DNA of 64,000 bases from Maribacter arenosus (GTDB lineage: Bacteria; Bacteroidota; Bacteroidia; Flavobacteriales; Flavobacteriaceae): NCBI RefSeq assembly GCF_014610845.1, contig NZ_JABTCG010000003.1, forward strand, positions 434,001 to 498,000. Direction: 5' to 3'. Position 1 is the first letter of the stretch, and each line of letters opens with the position of its first letter. Of the stretch, positions 46,940-55,171 are shown piece by piece. The notes beneath the pieces are model-generated. The model was given only the letters and a program-made list of their open reading frames with translations, made no database searches and was not told the DNA's origin. Made by a program: the position numbers and the translations under genes.

Positions 46940-47507
46940 AAAATTATTCGAGGGAGAGCATAAGAAAGAGGATTTTGTTATGAACGAAGGTCATGAAAAA
47001 CGATTTATGGACCTTTTGGAGAAAGAATTCCCAGCCAAGAGGAAACCGTCATTTCTTATTTTGAGAATTGCCGCTGCCCTATTGGTATTGGTAGGCGTTG
47101 GCACTTTTCTGTATATGAACGGGAAAGAAGGTGACATCAAAACAACCATTGTCGATAAAGGCCCGATTGTCGAAACAAAAACAGGAATTTCCTTAGGAGA
47201 TCTTTCACCGGATTTAAAGAAAGTGGAAAATTATTATGTGGCCAATATTAATCTTGAATTATCAAAATTGAATATCTCTGGGGATAACAAAGAGCTGGTC
47301 GATAGCTATATGGAGCGATTGTCCGAATTGAATCTGGAATATAAAACCCTTAATACAGAACTCAATCAAATTGGTCCTAATGACCAAACGATATCGGCCC
47401 TAATAAAGAATTTGCAGTTTAGGTTGCAATTATTACAGAAATTAAAAAAGAAGTTAAACGAAGTACAATCATCAAAAAACGAACAGTATGAAACTAATGC
47501 GATTTAG
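46923..47507 (+). CDS. putative membrane anti-sigma factor
   Basis: Not a recognised family. The 194-residue protein has a cytoplasmic N-terminus of about 43 residues (LRKLFEGEHKKEDFVMNEGH), one membrane segment (LILRIAAALLVLVGVGTFLY, about 45-64) and a periplasmic helical part (YYVANINLELSKLN, TLNTELNQIG, QLLQKLKKKLNEVQS). Topology and position between the sigma factor and a secreted protein suggest an anti-sigma role, by inference. It overlaps both neighbours. Confidence 0.75.
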   Translation: MAQDLRKLFEGEHKKEDFVMNEGHEKRFMDLLEKEFPAKRKPSFLILRIAAALLVLVGVGTFLYMNGKEGDIKTTIVDKGPIVETKTGISLGDLSPDLKKVENYYVANINLELSKLNISGDNKELVDSYMERLSELNLEYKTLNTELNQIGPNDQTISALIKNLQFRLQLLQKLKKKLNEVQSSKNEQYETNAI

Positions 47508-48942
47508 AATAATCACTATGATCGTGGCCCTAATGGTAGTTGGGGTTTATGGTCAAAAACAAAGCAAGACCTTTAATGAGGTTTTCAATGTGAACGCCCA
47601 GACTGTCCTTGATATCAATACCAGTAATACGGATATTGAATTCGAGACCTGGGACAAGAACCAGATTGCCGTGGAAGCGACCATTGAAGTTGATGGTGCA
47701 ACTCCCGAAGAGGCGGAGGATTATTTTTCGGATGGTGGGATTGAAATCGTTGGGAATAGTAAAAAGGTTGAGATCAATACAGGTCCTGAAAATAAATGGT
47801 CGTTTGCATATTCGATGGATGGACTGCATAATCTGAACATCGATATCCCAAATTTTCATTTTGAAATGCCCGAAATACCGGAAATGCCCGAAATACATTT
47901 GGAGGAATTGCATATTGATTTATCCGATATGCCCATGCCGCCGGTACCTGCTGTTGAATTTGATTATGAGGCATACAAAAAGGATGGGGATAAGTACCTA
48001 AAAAAATGGCAGAAAAAGTTTGATAAGGGGTTCGATAAGGAATATGAGCAGAAAATGGAAGCCTGGAGTGCTAAAATGGAAGCTAAGCAAGAGGAGATGG
48101 CCAAACGCCACGAAGTCATGGCTGAAAGGCATGAAGCCATGATGCAGAAAAGAATGGAAGTTCAAGAGAAACGTATGGAGGAAAGGGCAGAGGCCATGGA
48201 AAAACGTGCCGAAAGTATGGCCAGACGGGCCGAGGAAATGGAAGAGCGCAGGGAACATATTTTTGAGTTAAGGGAAAATCATGAAAATGAGCCTAATATA
48301 TTCTATTATTCTTCAGACGGTGAAAACAAGAAATTCAAAATCAAAAAGACCATTAAAATAAAAATGCCAAAAGGCACCAAAATCAAAATGAACGTACGCC
48401 ACGGAGAGGTGAAATTAGCTGGGAACACCAAAAATATCAATGCAAGATTAACCTATTCCACTTTATTGGCCGCTACTATTGATGGTGACGAAACATCGAT
48501 CACAACATCGTATTCGCCTGTAAGCGTCCAAAAATGGAACTATGGGTTATTACAGGCCGATTATTCGGAACATGTGGATTTGAAAGAGGTGCTCAACTTA
48601 CGCTTGAGCACCACATCCTCGGATGTAACCATACACAAGCTTTTGGAGCAGGCAGTCATTCACAATAGGATGGGTCCCTTAAAGATCAATTGGGTTTCCA
48701 ATGATTTTAAGGAAATCGATATATCGTTACAAAATGCCGAATTAACCTGTAACTTACCGGAAACCGCATTTAATATTGCGATTGACGGGTCAATGTCCAA
48801 ACTCACCTCGCCCCCCAATTTGAAATTGGTTAAAACTACCCATAACAACAGGACGGTTCACACAGGGTATAACGTCAACAAGAATAGTGATAAATCTATC
48901 GAAGTTAATTCAAAATATAGTGAAGTAGTCTTAAAAAATTAG
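47488..48942 (+). CDS. exported DUF4097-like protein with a Met/Glu-rich helical repeat
   Basis: A signal peptide (FRIITMIVALMVVGVYGQ) begins the 484-residue protein. Residues 30-110 and 280-484 are beta-rich and resemble DUF4097 adhesin-like beta-helix segments (TVLDINTSNTDIEFETWDKN, KMNVRHGEVKLAGNTKNINA). Between them are a Pro/Met/Glu run (EMPEIPEMPEIH, 126-137) and a long helix at about 180-265 with 7-residue repeats such as ERHEAMM, EKRMEER and AEEMEER. It may be the envelope effector or sensor of the sigma/anti-sigma pair. Function unknown. Confidence 0.78.
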   Translation: MKLMRFRIITMIVALMVVGVYGQKQSKTFNEVFNVNAQTVLDINTSNTDIEFETWDKNQIAVEATIEVDGATPEEAEDYFSDGGIEIVGNSKKVEINTGPENKWSFAYSMDGLHNLNIDIPNFHFEMPEIPEMPEIHLEELHIDLSDMPMPPVPAVEFDYEAYKKDGDKYLKKWQKKFDKGFDKEYEQKMEAWSAKMEAKQEEMAKRHEVMAERHEAMMQKRMEVQEKRMEERAEAMEKRAESMARRAEEMEERREHIFELRENHENEPNIFYYSSDGENKKFKIKKTIKIKMPKGTKIKMNVRHGEVKLAGNTKNINARLTYSTLLAATIDGDETSITTSYSPVSVQKWNYGLLQADYSEHVDLKEVLNLRLSTTSSDVTIHKLLEQAVIHNRMGPLKINWVSNDFKEIDISLQNAELTCNLPETAFNIAIDGSMSKLTSPPNLKLVKTTHNNRTVHTGYNVNKNSDKSIEVNSKYSEVVLKN

Positions 48943-49036
48943 TGCCTAGTTAGTCTTTCCATGTCCCGAACAAAGAATACCTACCAGTTATCTTCCTTAT
49001 AAATAGTTCCCAATAAGTATCAATTTTTTTATGTCG

Positions 49037-50227
49037 TCATACATTAGGAAGTGTTTTCCAATGTACAATCTCTTCATTATACATGGCATCCAATCCCATT
49101 TGCACGCAAATAGCGGCATTGGCACCCGTTGTGATGTTTGAGATAGGTTCCGTATTATTCACAATACTTTCCCTAAAGTCATACAAGGCCTGTTTGCTGG
49201 GATCTTCATGGTCGATATTCAAAGGATACCCTTTACCTTCGTCCCATTTTACCGTTGCGCCAGAAACCCCATCAACCTCTCCCATTTCCTTGTTATTCTT
49301 CCCTTCAGGATAGAACCACGCTTTTACATAATCAAGGATAATAGTGCCTTTGTCTCCCATGACCTTTATTTTATAATCGTCCATTGAATTGCTGGTCAAA
49401 CATGTGAAAGTGGCCTTTACTCCATTAGGATAGCTATAAAGAAGATGGATGTTGTCATAGGTTTCACGACCATCTTTCCAATAATCGACTCCTCCCATAC
49501 CCATTACCTTCTCGGGAGTAGATTCGGTCACCCAGTTCGCAAAATCGAGTTGATGGGAGCATAGTTCAGCGGCCAATCCACCTGAAAATTCGCGATACAT
49601 ACGCCAATTTACGGCCCTTTCCAGTTCTGGACTGGGAACAGGTCTTCGCCAGTTCCCGTTTCTGTTCCATTGGCACTCGAAAGCGGTTATCTTCCCAATG
49701 GTCCCGTTTTTGATCATATTAACGACATGTGAATATAAACGGGAACTATGATATTGGTGTCCCGTCTGGAAGATCTTACTTGAAGATTTAACTTTACCGG
49801 CTAAGTGTTGTATACCATCATAACCCTTGGCCATCGTTTTTTCGCAGTAGACGTGTTTGCCAGCATCCAAGGCATCCATGGCAATTTTTGAATGGGTATT
49901 AAAAGGAGTTGCGATCAAAACGGCATCTACATTTGGGTTGTCCAATAATTTTCTATAATCGGTATATCCCTCGGCTTTTCCTTTAACCTTGCTCATCCCG
50001 TTTTCCAGACGAAAAGGTAAGGTGTCACAACAAGCAATTACATTGAACTTGTCTATTTGATTGATAAAGGGAGTTAATCCCGAACCACGATCCCCCGTAC
50101 CAATAACACCAACATTTACCGTTTCATTAGCACCTCTAAACCTATTGATATTGCCTAATACGGATGTTGAGGTGGCCACTGCCGCAGTGGCCAAACTACT
50201 TTTTACTACAAATTCCCTTCGTTTCAT
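49037..50227 (-). CDS. Gfo/Idh/MocA-family oxidoreductase with Tat signal
   Basis: A twin-arginine-like signal (MKRREFVVKSSLATAAVATS) precedes a Rossmann domain (VNVGVIGTGDRGSGLTPFIN) with VDAVLIATPFNTHSKIAMDA and the Gfo/Idh motif GKHVYCEKTMAKG (EKP is usual; here EKT). The C-terminal substrate domain includes QYHSSRLYSHVV and GLAAELCSHQLDFANWV. The cofactor is probably carried during Tat export. Next to a DUF1080 gene it suggests sugar oxidation at C3, an inference from gut Bacteroides 3-keto-glycoside pathways. Confidence 0.9.
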   Translation of the reverse strand: MKRREFVVKSSLATAAVATSTSVLGNINRFRGANETVNVGVIGTGDRGSGLTPFINQIDKFNVIACCDTLPFRLENGMSKVKGKAEGYTDYRKLLDNPNVDAVLIATPFNTHSKIAMDALDAGKHVYCEKTMAKGYDGIQHLAGKVKSSSKIFQTGHQYHSSRLYSHVVNMIKNGTIGKITAFECQWNRNGNWRRPVPSPELERAVNWRMYREFSGGLAAELCSHQLDFANWVTESTPEKVMGMGGVDYWKDGRETYDNIHLLYSYPNGVKATFTCLTSNSMDDYKIKVMGDKGTIILDYVKAWFYPEGKNNKEMGEVDGVSGATVKWDEGKGYPLNIDHEDPSKQALYDFRESIVNNTEPISNITTGANAAICVQMGLDAMYNEEIVHWKTLPNV

Positions 50228-50269
50228 TGACTTACTTTTGGTATCCGACTTATTTCTTATGGTAATAGA

Positions 50270-51655
50270 CTAATTCTTTGTTATTGGTCTGATTTTTATG
50301 TTTTTAAAGCTTACACGATCTCCATGGTCCTGTAATAGAATAACACCTTTTTCGACTTCCCCGAATTTGGGCCACTTTACATATTTACTTTCTGACACCA
50401 ATTTTCTATAGGCATCACTTTTTCGTTCATATTCCAAAACTTTCATTCCGTTGAGCCAGTGCTCCACATGATTGTCCTTTGAAATGATATGTGCGGTATT
50501 CCATTCACCAATCGGATTTACTGGCTTATTAGGGTCAGCTGCAATCAGATCATATAAAGAAGCAAGTGTGCGGCTTCCTTCGTGGTTACCTAATTTCGCA
50601 TCGGGATGCCGTGCATCATCCAAAATCTGATACTCCAGACCAATGGAAGACCCGGGACCTTTGTTAAGGTCGGGATCTACATAATATTTGATGCCACTAT
50701 TGGCACCTTCGGTAATCTTAAAGTCCACTTTCAATTCAAAATCACCGTACACCTCAGTGGTGACAATATCCCCTCCTGCCGCAGACTCTTCACCTCCAGT
50801 TGATAAGACGGTAAGCATACCCTCGGAGATTTCCCAACCATTGGTCGGAAAGCCATCCAATCTTGCGCCTCGCCAACCTTCGGTCGTTTTGCCATCCCAA
50901 AGCATTTTCCAACCATTCTTAATTTCATCTACAGCAACATTGTTTTTGGTAATCAAGGCTTTTAATGGGGTTTTCTTGGAATATTTGGATAAACTATCGG
51001 TCAGAATTTTTATGTTCTTCCAGATAATCTCAGTACCCTCTTTTTTTTCTTTCCCAATACTATGTACCTGAAGTGCGATAAAGCCACGTCCCGTTTTATC
51101 GTCAATTAAATGGGCAGCAGGAATACCATTGATCCATGTTTTCAGGGTATCGCCTATAGCTTCAATACGATAATGGTTCCATTCGTTTTGCTTGAATGCC
51201 TTTTGGGCCTCTGGATTACCCTCAAGATTATATAACCACCCTCTTCTTGCTTCATCATAAATTCCAGCGCTCCACGCACGTTCGGATGGATCTATTTCAA
51301 TTTGATACCCGTGAACCCTGCCATCCATATAGTGTGGGTAGCTATTACTTCGGATTTGGATTCCCGAATTCATGGTCGAATCAACCAAATAATCCAATTC
51401 TAAAATAAAATCATCATACATTTTATTCGTGGCCATAAAGGAATTCGGGGTGTTCTTGACCGTGCTGCCCACTATTGCACCGTCACGCACCACGTAATTT
51501 GCTTCCCCGCCGATTTGCGTCCACCCATTTAATGATTCGCCATCAAAGAGCGATACCCATGGGGTATTGTCTTTTTCGGATTCACTACAATTGAAAAAGA
51601 GCAGGCCGATCAATAGGTAAAGAAGGTTCAAGGGAGTGAATTTTTGTGGTCTCAT
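50270..51655 (-). CDS. lipoprotein with two DUF1080 (3-keto-disaccharide hydrolase) domains
   Basis: A lipobox ends the signal (LLIGLLFFNCSESEK). Two tandem concanavalin-like DUF1080 domains follow. The first is about 30-215 (WVSLFDGESLNGWTQIGGEA, NSGIQIRSN, WNHYRIEAIGDTLKTWING); the second is about 245-461 (WKMLWDGKTTEGWRGARLDG, ANSGIKYYV, WNTAHIISKDNHVEHWLNGM). Characterised relatives cleave 3-keto glycosides. It is 42 bp upstream of the oxidoreductase gene in the same direction. Confidence 0.88.
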   Translation of the reverse strand: MRPQKFTPLNLLYLLIGLLFFNCSESEKDNTPWVSLFDGESLNGWTQIGGEANYVVRDGAIVGSTVKNTPNSFMATNKMYDDFILELDYLVDSTMNSGIQIRSNSYPHYMDGRVHGYQIEIDPSERAWSAGIYDEARRGWLYNLEGNPEAQKAFKQNEWNHYRIEAIGDTLKTWINGIPAAHLIDDKTGRGFIALQVHSIGKEKKEGTEIIWKNIKILTDSLSKYSKKTPLKALITKNNVAVDEIKNGWKMLWDGKTTEGWRGARLDGFPTNGWEISEGMLTVLSTGGEESAAGGDIVTTEVYGDFELKVDFKITEGANSGIKYYVDPDLNKGPGSSIGLEYQILDDARHPDAKLGNHEGSRTLASLYDLIAADPNKPVNPIGEWNTAHIISKDNHVEHWLNGMKVLEYERKSDAYRKLVSESKYVKWPKFGEVEKGVILLQDHGDRVSFKNIKIRPITKN

Positions 51656-51707
51656 AGGAATATTATATTTTGAAGAAATAAAGATAATCCCTTACATCAA
51701 CAAATAA

Positions 51708-51735
51708 AAAAAAGCGACCTGTTAAAGACGCTTTT
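51708..51735 (-). terminator. rho-independent terminator after msrA
   Basis: On the minus strand a stem AAAAGCG/CGCTTTT with a 12-base loop is followed by a run of T (TTTTTTTT) just after the msrA stop. Confidence 0.65.
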
Positions 51736-51761
51736 GTATATTTTATGGCTATCAATAGCCG

Positions 51762-52448
51762 CTAATGAGTTCCCTTTTTAAGCAAATCCGGATATTTGGC
51801 CTTAAACCTATTGTATCTGGGTTTTGAAATATTGATGATATAGGGGTTGTTCGGATTCAACCGTTCATAATCCTGATGATACTCCTCGGCTTTATAAAAT
51901 TTTTCTATTTTTTCAACTTGGGTAACAATGGGGGCATCATAAACCTTGTCTTTCGTCAATTGTTCAATATAATCTTCAATGATTTTTTTCTCCCCCTCAT
52001 TTGAATAGAAGGCAATTGAACGGTATTGTGCACCATGATCTGGTCCTTGACGGTTTAAGGTCGTGGGATCATGGGAACCAAAAAAAACTTTTACCAAGGT
52101 ACCAAAAGCCACCTCTTTTGGGTCATAATACACTTTTACCGCCTCGGCATGAGTGGTTAATCCCCGTCCCACTTGCTCGTAAGTGGGGTTAACCTCATTT
52201 CCACCGGCATACCCTGAAATTACCTCTTTAACCCCGATTACATCTTCATAGATCGCTTCAACACACCAAAAACATCCGCTGGCAAAATAGGCAACCTCAT
52301 AATGCTGTAATTCCTCATGGGTGAGTTTTACCAACTGATCCGTTACGTTTGAATTGGCCTCCTTTTTATTTTTCTTTGCACTACTTTCACAACTGACCGA
52401 AAACAAAATGGCACATGCTAGGGTTGTGATTTTAATAATAAGATTCAT
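51762..52448 (-). CDS. msrA: peptide-methionine (S)-S-oxide reductase, lipoprotein form
   Basis: It reduces methionine-S-sulfoxide in oxidised proteins. The catalytic motif is SGCFWCVEAIYE (C59), followed by SGYAGG, HAEAVKVYYDP and GPDHGAQYRSIAFY. A lipobox (FSVSC, C20) places the enzyme in the periplasm, attached to a membrane. The resolving Cys of other MsrA types is not evident near the C-terminus. No msrB is fused or adjacent. Confidence 0.94.
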   Translation of the reverse strand: MNLIIKITTLACAILFSVSCESSAKKNKKEANSNVTDQLVKLTHEELQHYEVAYFASGCFWCVEAIYEDVIGVKEVISGYAGGNEVNPTYEQVGRGLTTHAEAVKVYYDPKEVAFGTLVKVFFGSHDPTTLNRQGPDHGAQYRSIAFYSNEGEKKIIEDYIEQLTKDKVYDAPIVTQVEKIEKFYKAEEYHQDYERLNPNNPYIINISKPRYNRFKAKYPDLLKKGTH

Positions 52449-52530
52449 ATTTTTTGATTTAATTGTCGGCCATGGAAAGGAAGGCTTACAACATGTTATG
52501 TTAATTTAGTTCCTCAATGTTGAAAAGTTG

Positions 52531-53250
52531 TTATTTGAAAATTGCCTTGAAAAAATATATCATTGAATCCCATGCCCGTTTGTTCGATCTTGGTTCAAAA
52601 AACAAACCTTTTTCGGGAAACTTCGCTTTAGGATTGGTAAAGGCATGACCGGTATGACCATAAATGTGGATATTCCAATCTGCTTTGTAATCATTCAATT
52701 CATGGGAAATCTTTACCAAAGCCTCGGGTAGTGCCATAGGATCTTCCCAACCATGTAACACGAGTACCGAGCTTTGAATTTCTTTATTCGGATGGGGACT
52801 TGGTGGGTCTAACAGCCCGTGGAAACTTACCACTCCACCGATTTTGGCACCAGAGCGGGCTAAATCTAAAACACATTTGCCTCCAAAACAAAAACCTATA
52901 GCCCCGATTTTTGATTTGTTTACGGCTCTGTGATTTTTCAAGGTATCAACGGCCAGTAACATTCTCGATTGCAATAAGGGTCTATCATTATCCAATTCAT
53001 CCATGAGTTGTTGGGCCTCATCGGGGCCATTGGCCCTTCGTCCTTTTCCATAATTGTCAACAGCAAATCCAACATAGCCTAATTTGGCCAATTCAGTAGC
53101 CTTTTCGACTTCAAATTCGGATTGTCCGCTCCACATGTGGGAAACTAGTATTCCCGGTTTTGTGCTGTTTTCGGAATCATCCCAAACAATGACTCCCTCA
53201 AATTCATTTTCCGATGCGTCTTGATATATAATTTTTTCCTTGATGATCAT
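52531..53250 (-). CDS. dienelactone hydrolase family protein
   Basis: This 239-residue soluble alpha/beta hydrolase has nucleophile C121 in IGFCFGGKC, D170 in LHGWEDPMALP and H202 in GHTGHAFTNP, the Cys-Asp-His triad of dienelactone hydrolases. The oxyanion region is VSHMWSGQSEFE. Family members split cyclic esters; the physiological substrate is unknown. Single gene, divergent from the small protein gene at 53555. Confidence 0.9.
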   Translation of the reverse strand: MIIKEKIIYQDASENEFEGVIVWDDSENSTKPGILVSHMWSGQSEFEVEKATELAKLGYVGFAVDNYGKGRRANGPDEAQQLMDELDNDRPLLQSRMLLAVDTLKNHRAVNKSKIGAIGFCFGGKCVLDLARSGAKIGGVVSFHGLLDPPSPHPNKEIQSSVLVLHGWEDPMALPEALVKISHELNDYKADWNIHIYGHTGHAFTNPKAKFPEKGLFFEPRSNKRAWDSMIYFFKAIFK

Positions 53251-53554
53251 AAATAAGGACTTTTATTCTCTAAATTGAAATGGATTGCCTTCAATTTTTG
53301 GACTATATGCAGGAATACATTCCATAAAAACAATCTCTTAGTAGAGACTTTATGCTTAAATTATGTTATAACTATCTTAAAATTATGACAATTCGGGCAT
53401 TTGTTCATGATTACTTGATAACTATTTTGGTAATTGCTATGTTTTACCTACTTTTTGCTGTAGGTTAGGCTTTGTTTTTACGACTATTGTTGTATAACGC
53501 TTGAAATTATTGAAAAAGAAAATATTAACATTAACATAGATTAGATTTGAAATT
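53251..53554. other. divergent intergenic region
   Basis: 304 bp of AT-rich sequence between the dienelactone hydrolase start and a small gene. A small hairpin ACCTAC-N8-GTAGGT lies at 53446-53465. No ORF or clear promoter was identified and none of the four-site array elements found further on occurs here. Confidence 0.4.
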
Positions 53555-53761
53555 ATGGGTAGACCCGCAACAAAACCGACTGAATTAAGAGACGGTTACT
53601 ATATAGAAATTAGAAATAGAGGTTCCAAGAGTGGTGTTAAAATCCGAAGGGATACCAAGGAACAAATGCTCATGGCCATAAAAGAGTATGAGGCATCAAA
53701 GGATGTTGTCATGATTGGCGAGGTTAAGAAAGGAAAGATATTGGATACGGCGGTAAAATAA
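53555..53761 (+). CDS. small basic protein of unknown function
   Basis: Not recognised. The 68-residue protein begins MGRPATKPTELRDGYYIEI, has a mid-section GSKSGVKIRRDTKEQMLMAI and ends with a beta-like VVMIGEVKKGKIL. It has no signal peptide. The GRP start resembles a minor-groove or AT-hook-like tip, but one motif is not evidence of DNA binding. It lies 261 bp before the first peptide gene of the YKFKN family, in the same direction. Confidence 0.7.
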   Translation: MGRPATKPTELRDGYYIEIRNRGSKSGVKIRRDTKEQMLMAIKEYEASKDVVMIGEVKKGKILDTAVK

Positions 53762-53849
53762 ATTCTAATTATTTCATGCAAATTGGATTTTAGACATCCA
53801 ATCCGATAAACTTCACCCTTTTTTAATGAGGTAATGGTGTAATTATTCC

Positions 53850-53925
53850 CTATAAGGAGCACAAAGATCCGGTAAGGTGTTTTTGGTATATGTTTCGTTT
53901 ATCGGGCATTTTTTACACTTTATCC
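53850..53925 (+). promoter_or_regulatory. four-site regulatory array upstream of peptide gene 1
   Basis: Four 10-bp elements: CTATAAGGAG (53850) and CGGTAAGGTG (53870), both reading as minus-strand copies, then TCGTTTATCG (53895) and CACTTTATCC (53916) on the plus strand. Start spacing is 20, 25 and 21 bp, identical to the arrays upstream of the other two peptide genes. The last site starts 107 bp before the ATG. ACACTTTAT resembles a LytTR half-site with one mismatch. Binding protein unknown. Confidence 0.65.
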
Positions 53926-53942
53926 CGATTTCTGTCAGTTAT

Positions 53943-53955
53943 CGAAAAATAAGGG
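53943..53955 (+). promoter_or_regulatory. conserved block CGAAAAATAAGGG, copy 1
   Basis: Begins exactly 27 bp after the start of the last array site, as in the copy at 60226. Followed in both by similar TTTT and AACGTTTT sequence. It may be part of the promoter of the peptide gene. Confidence 0.5.
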
Positions 53956-53993
53956 GTTTTGAACGTTTTACAACCCTTTGGGATACGCTCTGC

Positions 53994-54018
53994 TGCGTTT
54001 TTATTATATAAAAACGCA
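53994..54018 (+). repeat. perfect hairpin just before peptide gene 1 ATG
   Basis: An 11-bp perfect inverted repeat TGCGTTTTTAT/ATAAAAACGCA with a 3-base loop ends 4 bases before the ATG at 54023. In the mRNA it would fold over the translation start region. It is absent before the other two peptide genes. Confidence 0.6.
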
Positions 54019-54022
54019 AGTC

Positions 54023-54241
54023 ATGAAAACTATCTTTACTTTACTATTTGTTCTTACGATCGGAGTAACGGCCCAAGCCCAGGATACTAAGTCTGATATT
54101 AAGGTAGAAACTGTTGAAATGACAATCGTTACCTCTACTGTTAATGAGAACAGCGTTGCCCGTTTGTACAAGTTCAAAAATTCCAAAATAAAAAAAGCGT
54201 TGTCTTTTACAACAAAAAGAAACAAAGCTAAATTGGCTTAA
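54023..54241 (+). CDS. small exported peptide of the YKFKN family, member 1
   Basis: Not a recognised family. 72 residues: signal peptide MKTIFTLLFVLTIGVTAQAQ with a likely cleavage after AQA, then a short acidic variable part and the conserved basic C-terminus. This reads ARLYKFKNSKIKKALSFTTK, then RNKAKLA. The ATG at 54023 starts the signal peptide directly; the in-frame ATG at 53978 lies within conserved upstream DNA and is less likely. Converges on a DUF1080 gene 24 bp away. Mature peptide about 52 residues. Paralogues at 59478 and 60308. Confidence 0.8.
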   Translation: MKTIFTLLFVLTIGVTAQAQDTKSDIKVETVEMTIVTSTVNENSVARLYKFKNSKIKKALSFTTKRNKAKLA

Positions 54242-54265
54242 TACGCAACAATCAACCCAAAGGTA

Positions 54266-55135
54266 TTACCTATACTTTTCAGGGATTTCCGTAAGACTTC
54301 TCAGGTAAATATCCTTATAGTATACTTCCGCCCCTTCGGATTGTAGTATAATCTTGCCCGAATCAAGGGGCTGATTATCTATAGCCTTACGTGAGTTGAA
54401 GAGTTGCATCACCACTTGACCGTTCACGATATGGATACTCGAGTCTCCATAGGCAATCAATTCTATATCGTTCCATTCACCGTGTGTTTTTTCAGCATCT
54501 TTGGCCTTTATTACCCTTCTTTTTGCCAGGCTGTCCTCTACAGCGGTCTGAAGGATTTCAGCCAAGTAGTAGCGCCTTAAAGGCGCATTTTTCCCATACC
54601 TAAAGTATTTCTCATCCATGGGTACACTGGGAATATCGATTTCAACATCTCCTACGGGCCAATAATCGCCCATATCACCTTCTTGGATCTGCAGTTCTTG
54701 TGAAGCCATCCAATCATCAGCGGTCCCTGGAGGGCCAAAACCGTGGTACAATAGGCCACTATCCCTAGGGCCTTTCTCCCTGGGGACATGCATATCCTCA
54801 CCCCATTTAACCTTCAGCTTTAAATGATAGTTCTTATAGTCCTTGTCGGTATAGATCATTCCCCATGCAACCCCGGAGATTCGAATGGCGTTACCTTGTT
54901 CGGTTTCTACTACCCTTATTACACCTAAGGGATCATTATCCACCCCAAAAGGTGCAATAGTATTACCCAAACTATCCACTTCAATACGATAAGGAGTTCC
55001 CAGATAGGTATGCCAGCCTTTAAGATCCTCTCCGTTCCACAGGGATATCCATGTTTCTTGGGAATCCCTTGTACTTCTATCTGATTTACAGGCAGATACA
55101 ATAAATATGAGCAATACCATGAATATTTTTCTCAT
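54266..55135 (-). CDS. lipoprotein with one DUF1080 domain
   Basis: A lipobox follows the signal (LLIFIVSACKSD). The concanavalin-like DUF1080 domain shows WISLWNGEDLKGWHTYLGTP, YHLKLKVKWGEDMHVPR, RDSGLLYHGFGP, ASQELQIQEGDMGDYWPVGD and WNDIELIAYGDSSIHIVNGQ. The 289 residues give one domain, unlike the double version at 50270. Likely a 3-keto-glycoside hydrolase or related enzyme, by family. Confidence 0.86.
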   Translation of the reverse strand: MRKIFMVLLIFIVSACKSDRSTRDSQETWISLWNGEDLKGWHTYLGTPYRIEVDSLGNTIAPFGVDNDPLGVIRVVETEQGNAIRISGVAWGMIYTDKDYKNYHLKLKVKWGEDMHVPREKGPRDSGLLYHGFGPPGTADDWMASQELQIQEGDMGDYWPVGDVEIDIPSVPMDEKYFRYGKNAPLRRYYLAEILQTAVEDSLAKRRVIKAKDAEKTHGEWNDIELIAYGDSSIHIVNGQVVMQLFNSRKAIDNQPLDSGKIILQSEGAEVYYKDIYLRSLTEIPEKYR

Positions 55136-55171
55136 TGGTCTGGTTTTCAGTTTAAGGGTTTATACACTTTT

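Noticed and set aside
47998-48258. 86-codon minus-strand frame rich in His and Phe
   Set aside because: It mirrors the Glu/Met/Lys-rich helical repeat on the plus strand, so its composition is a complement artefact.
53446-53465. Small hairpin ACCTAC/GTAGGT before the gene at 53555
   Set aside because: Six-bp stem with an 8-base loop and no T run; too weak to call a terminator or regulator.
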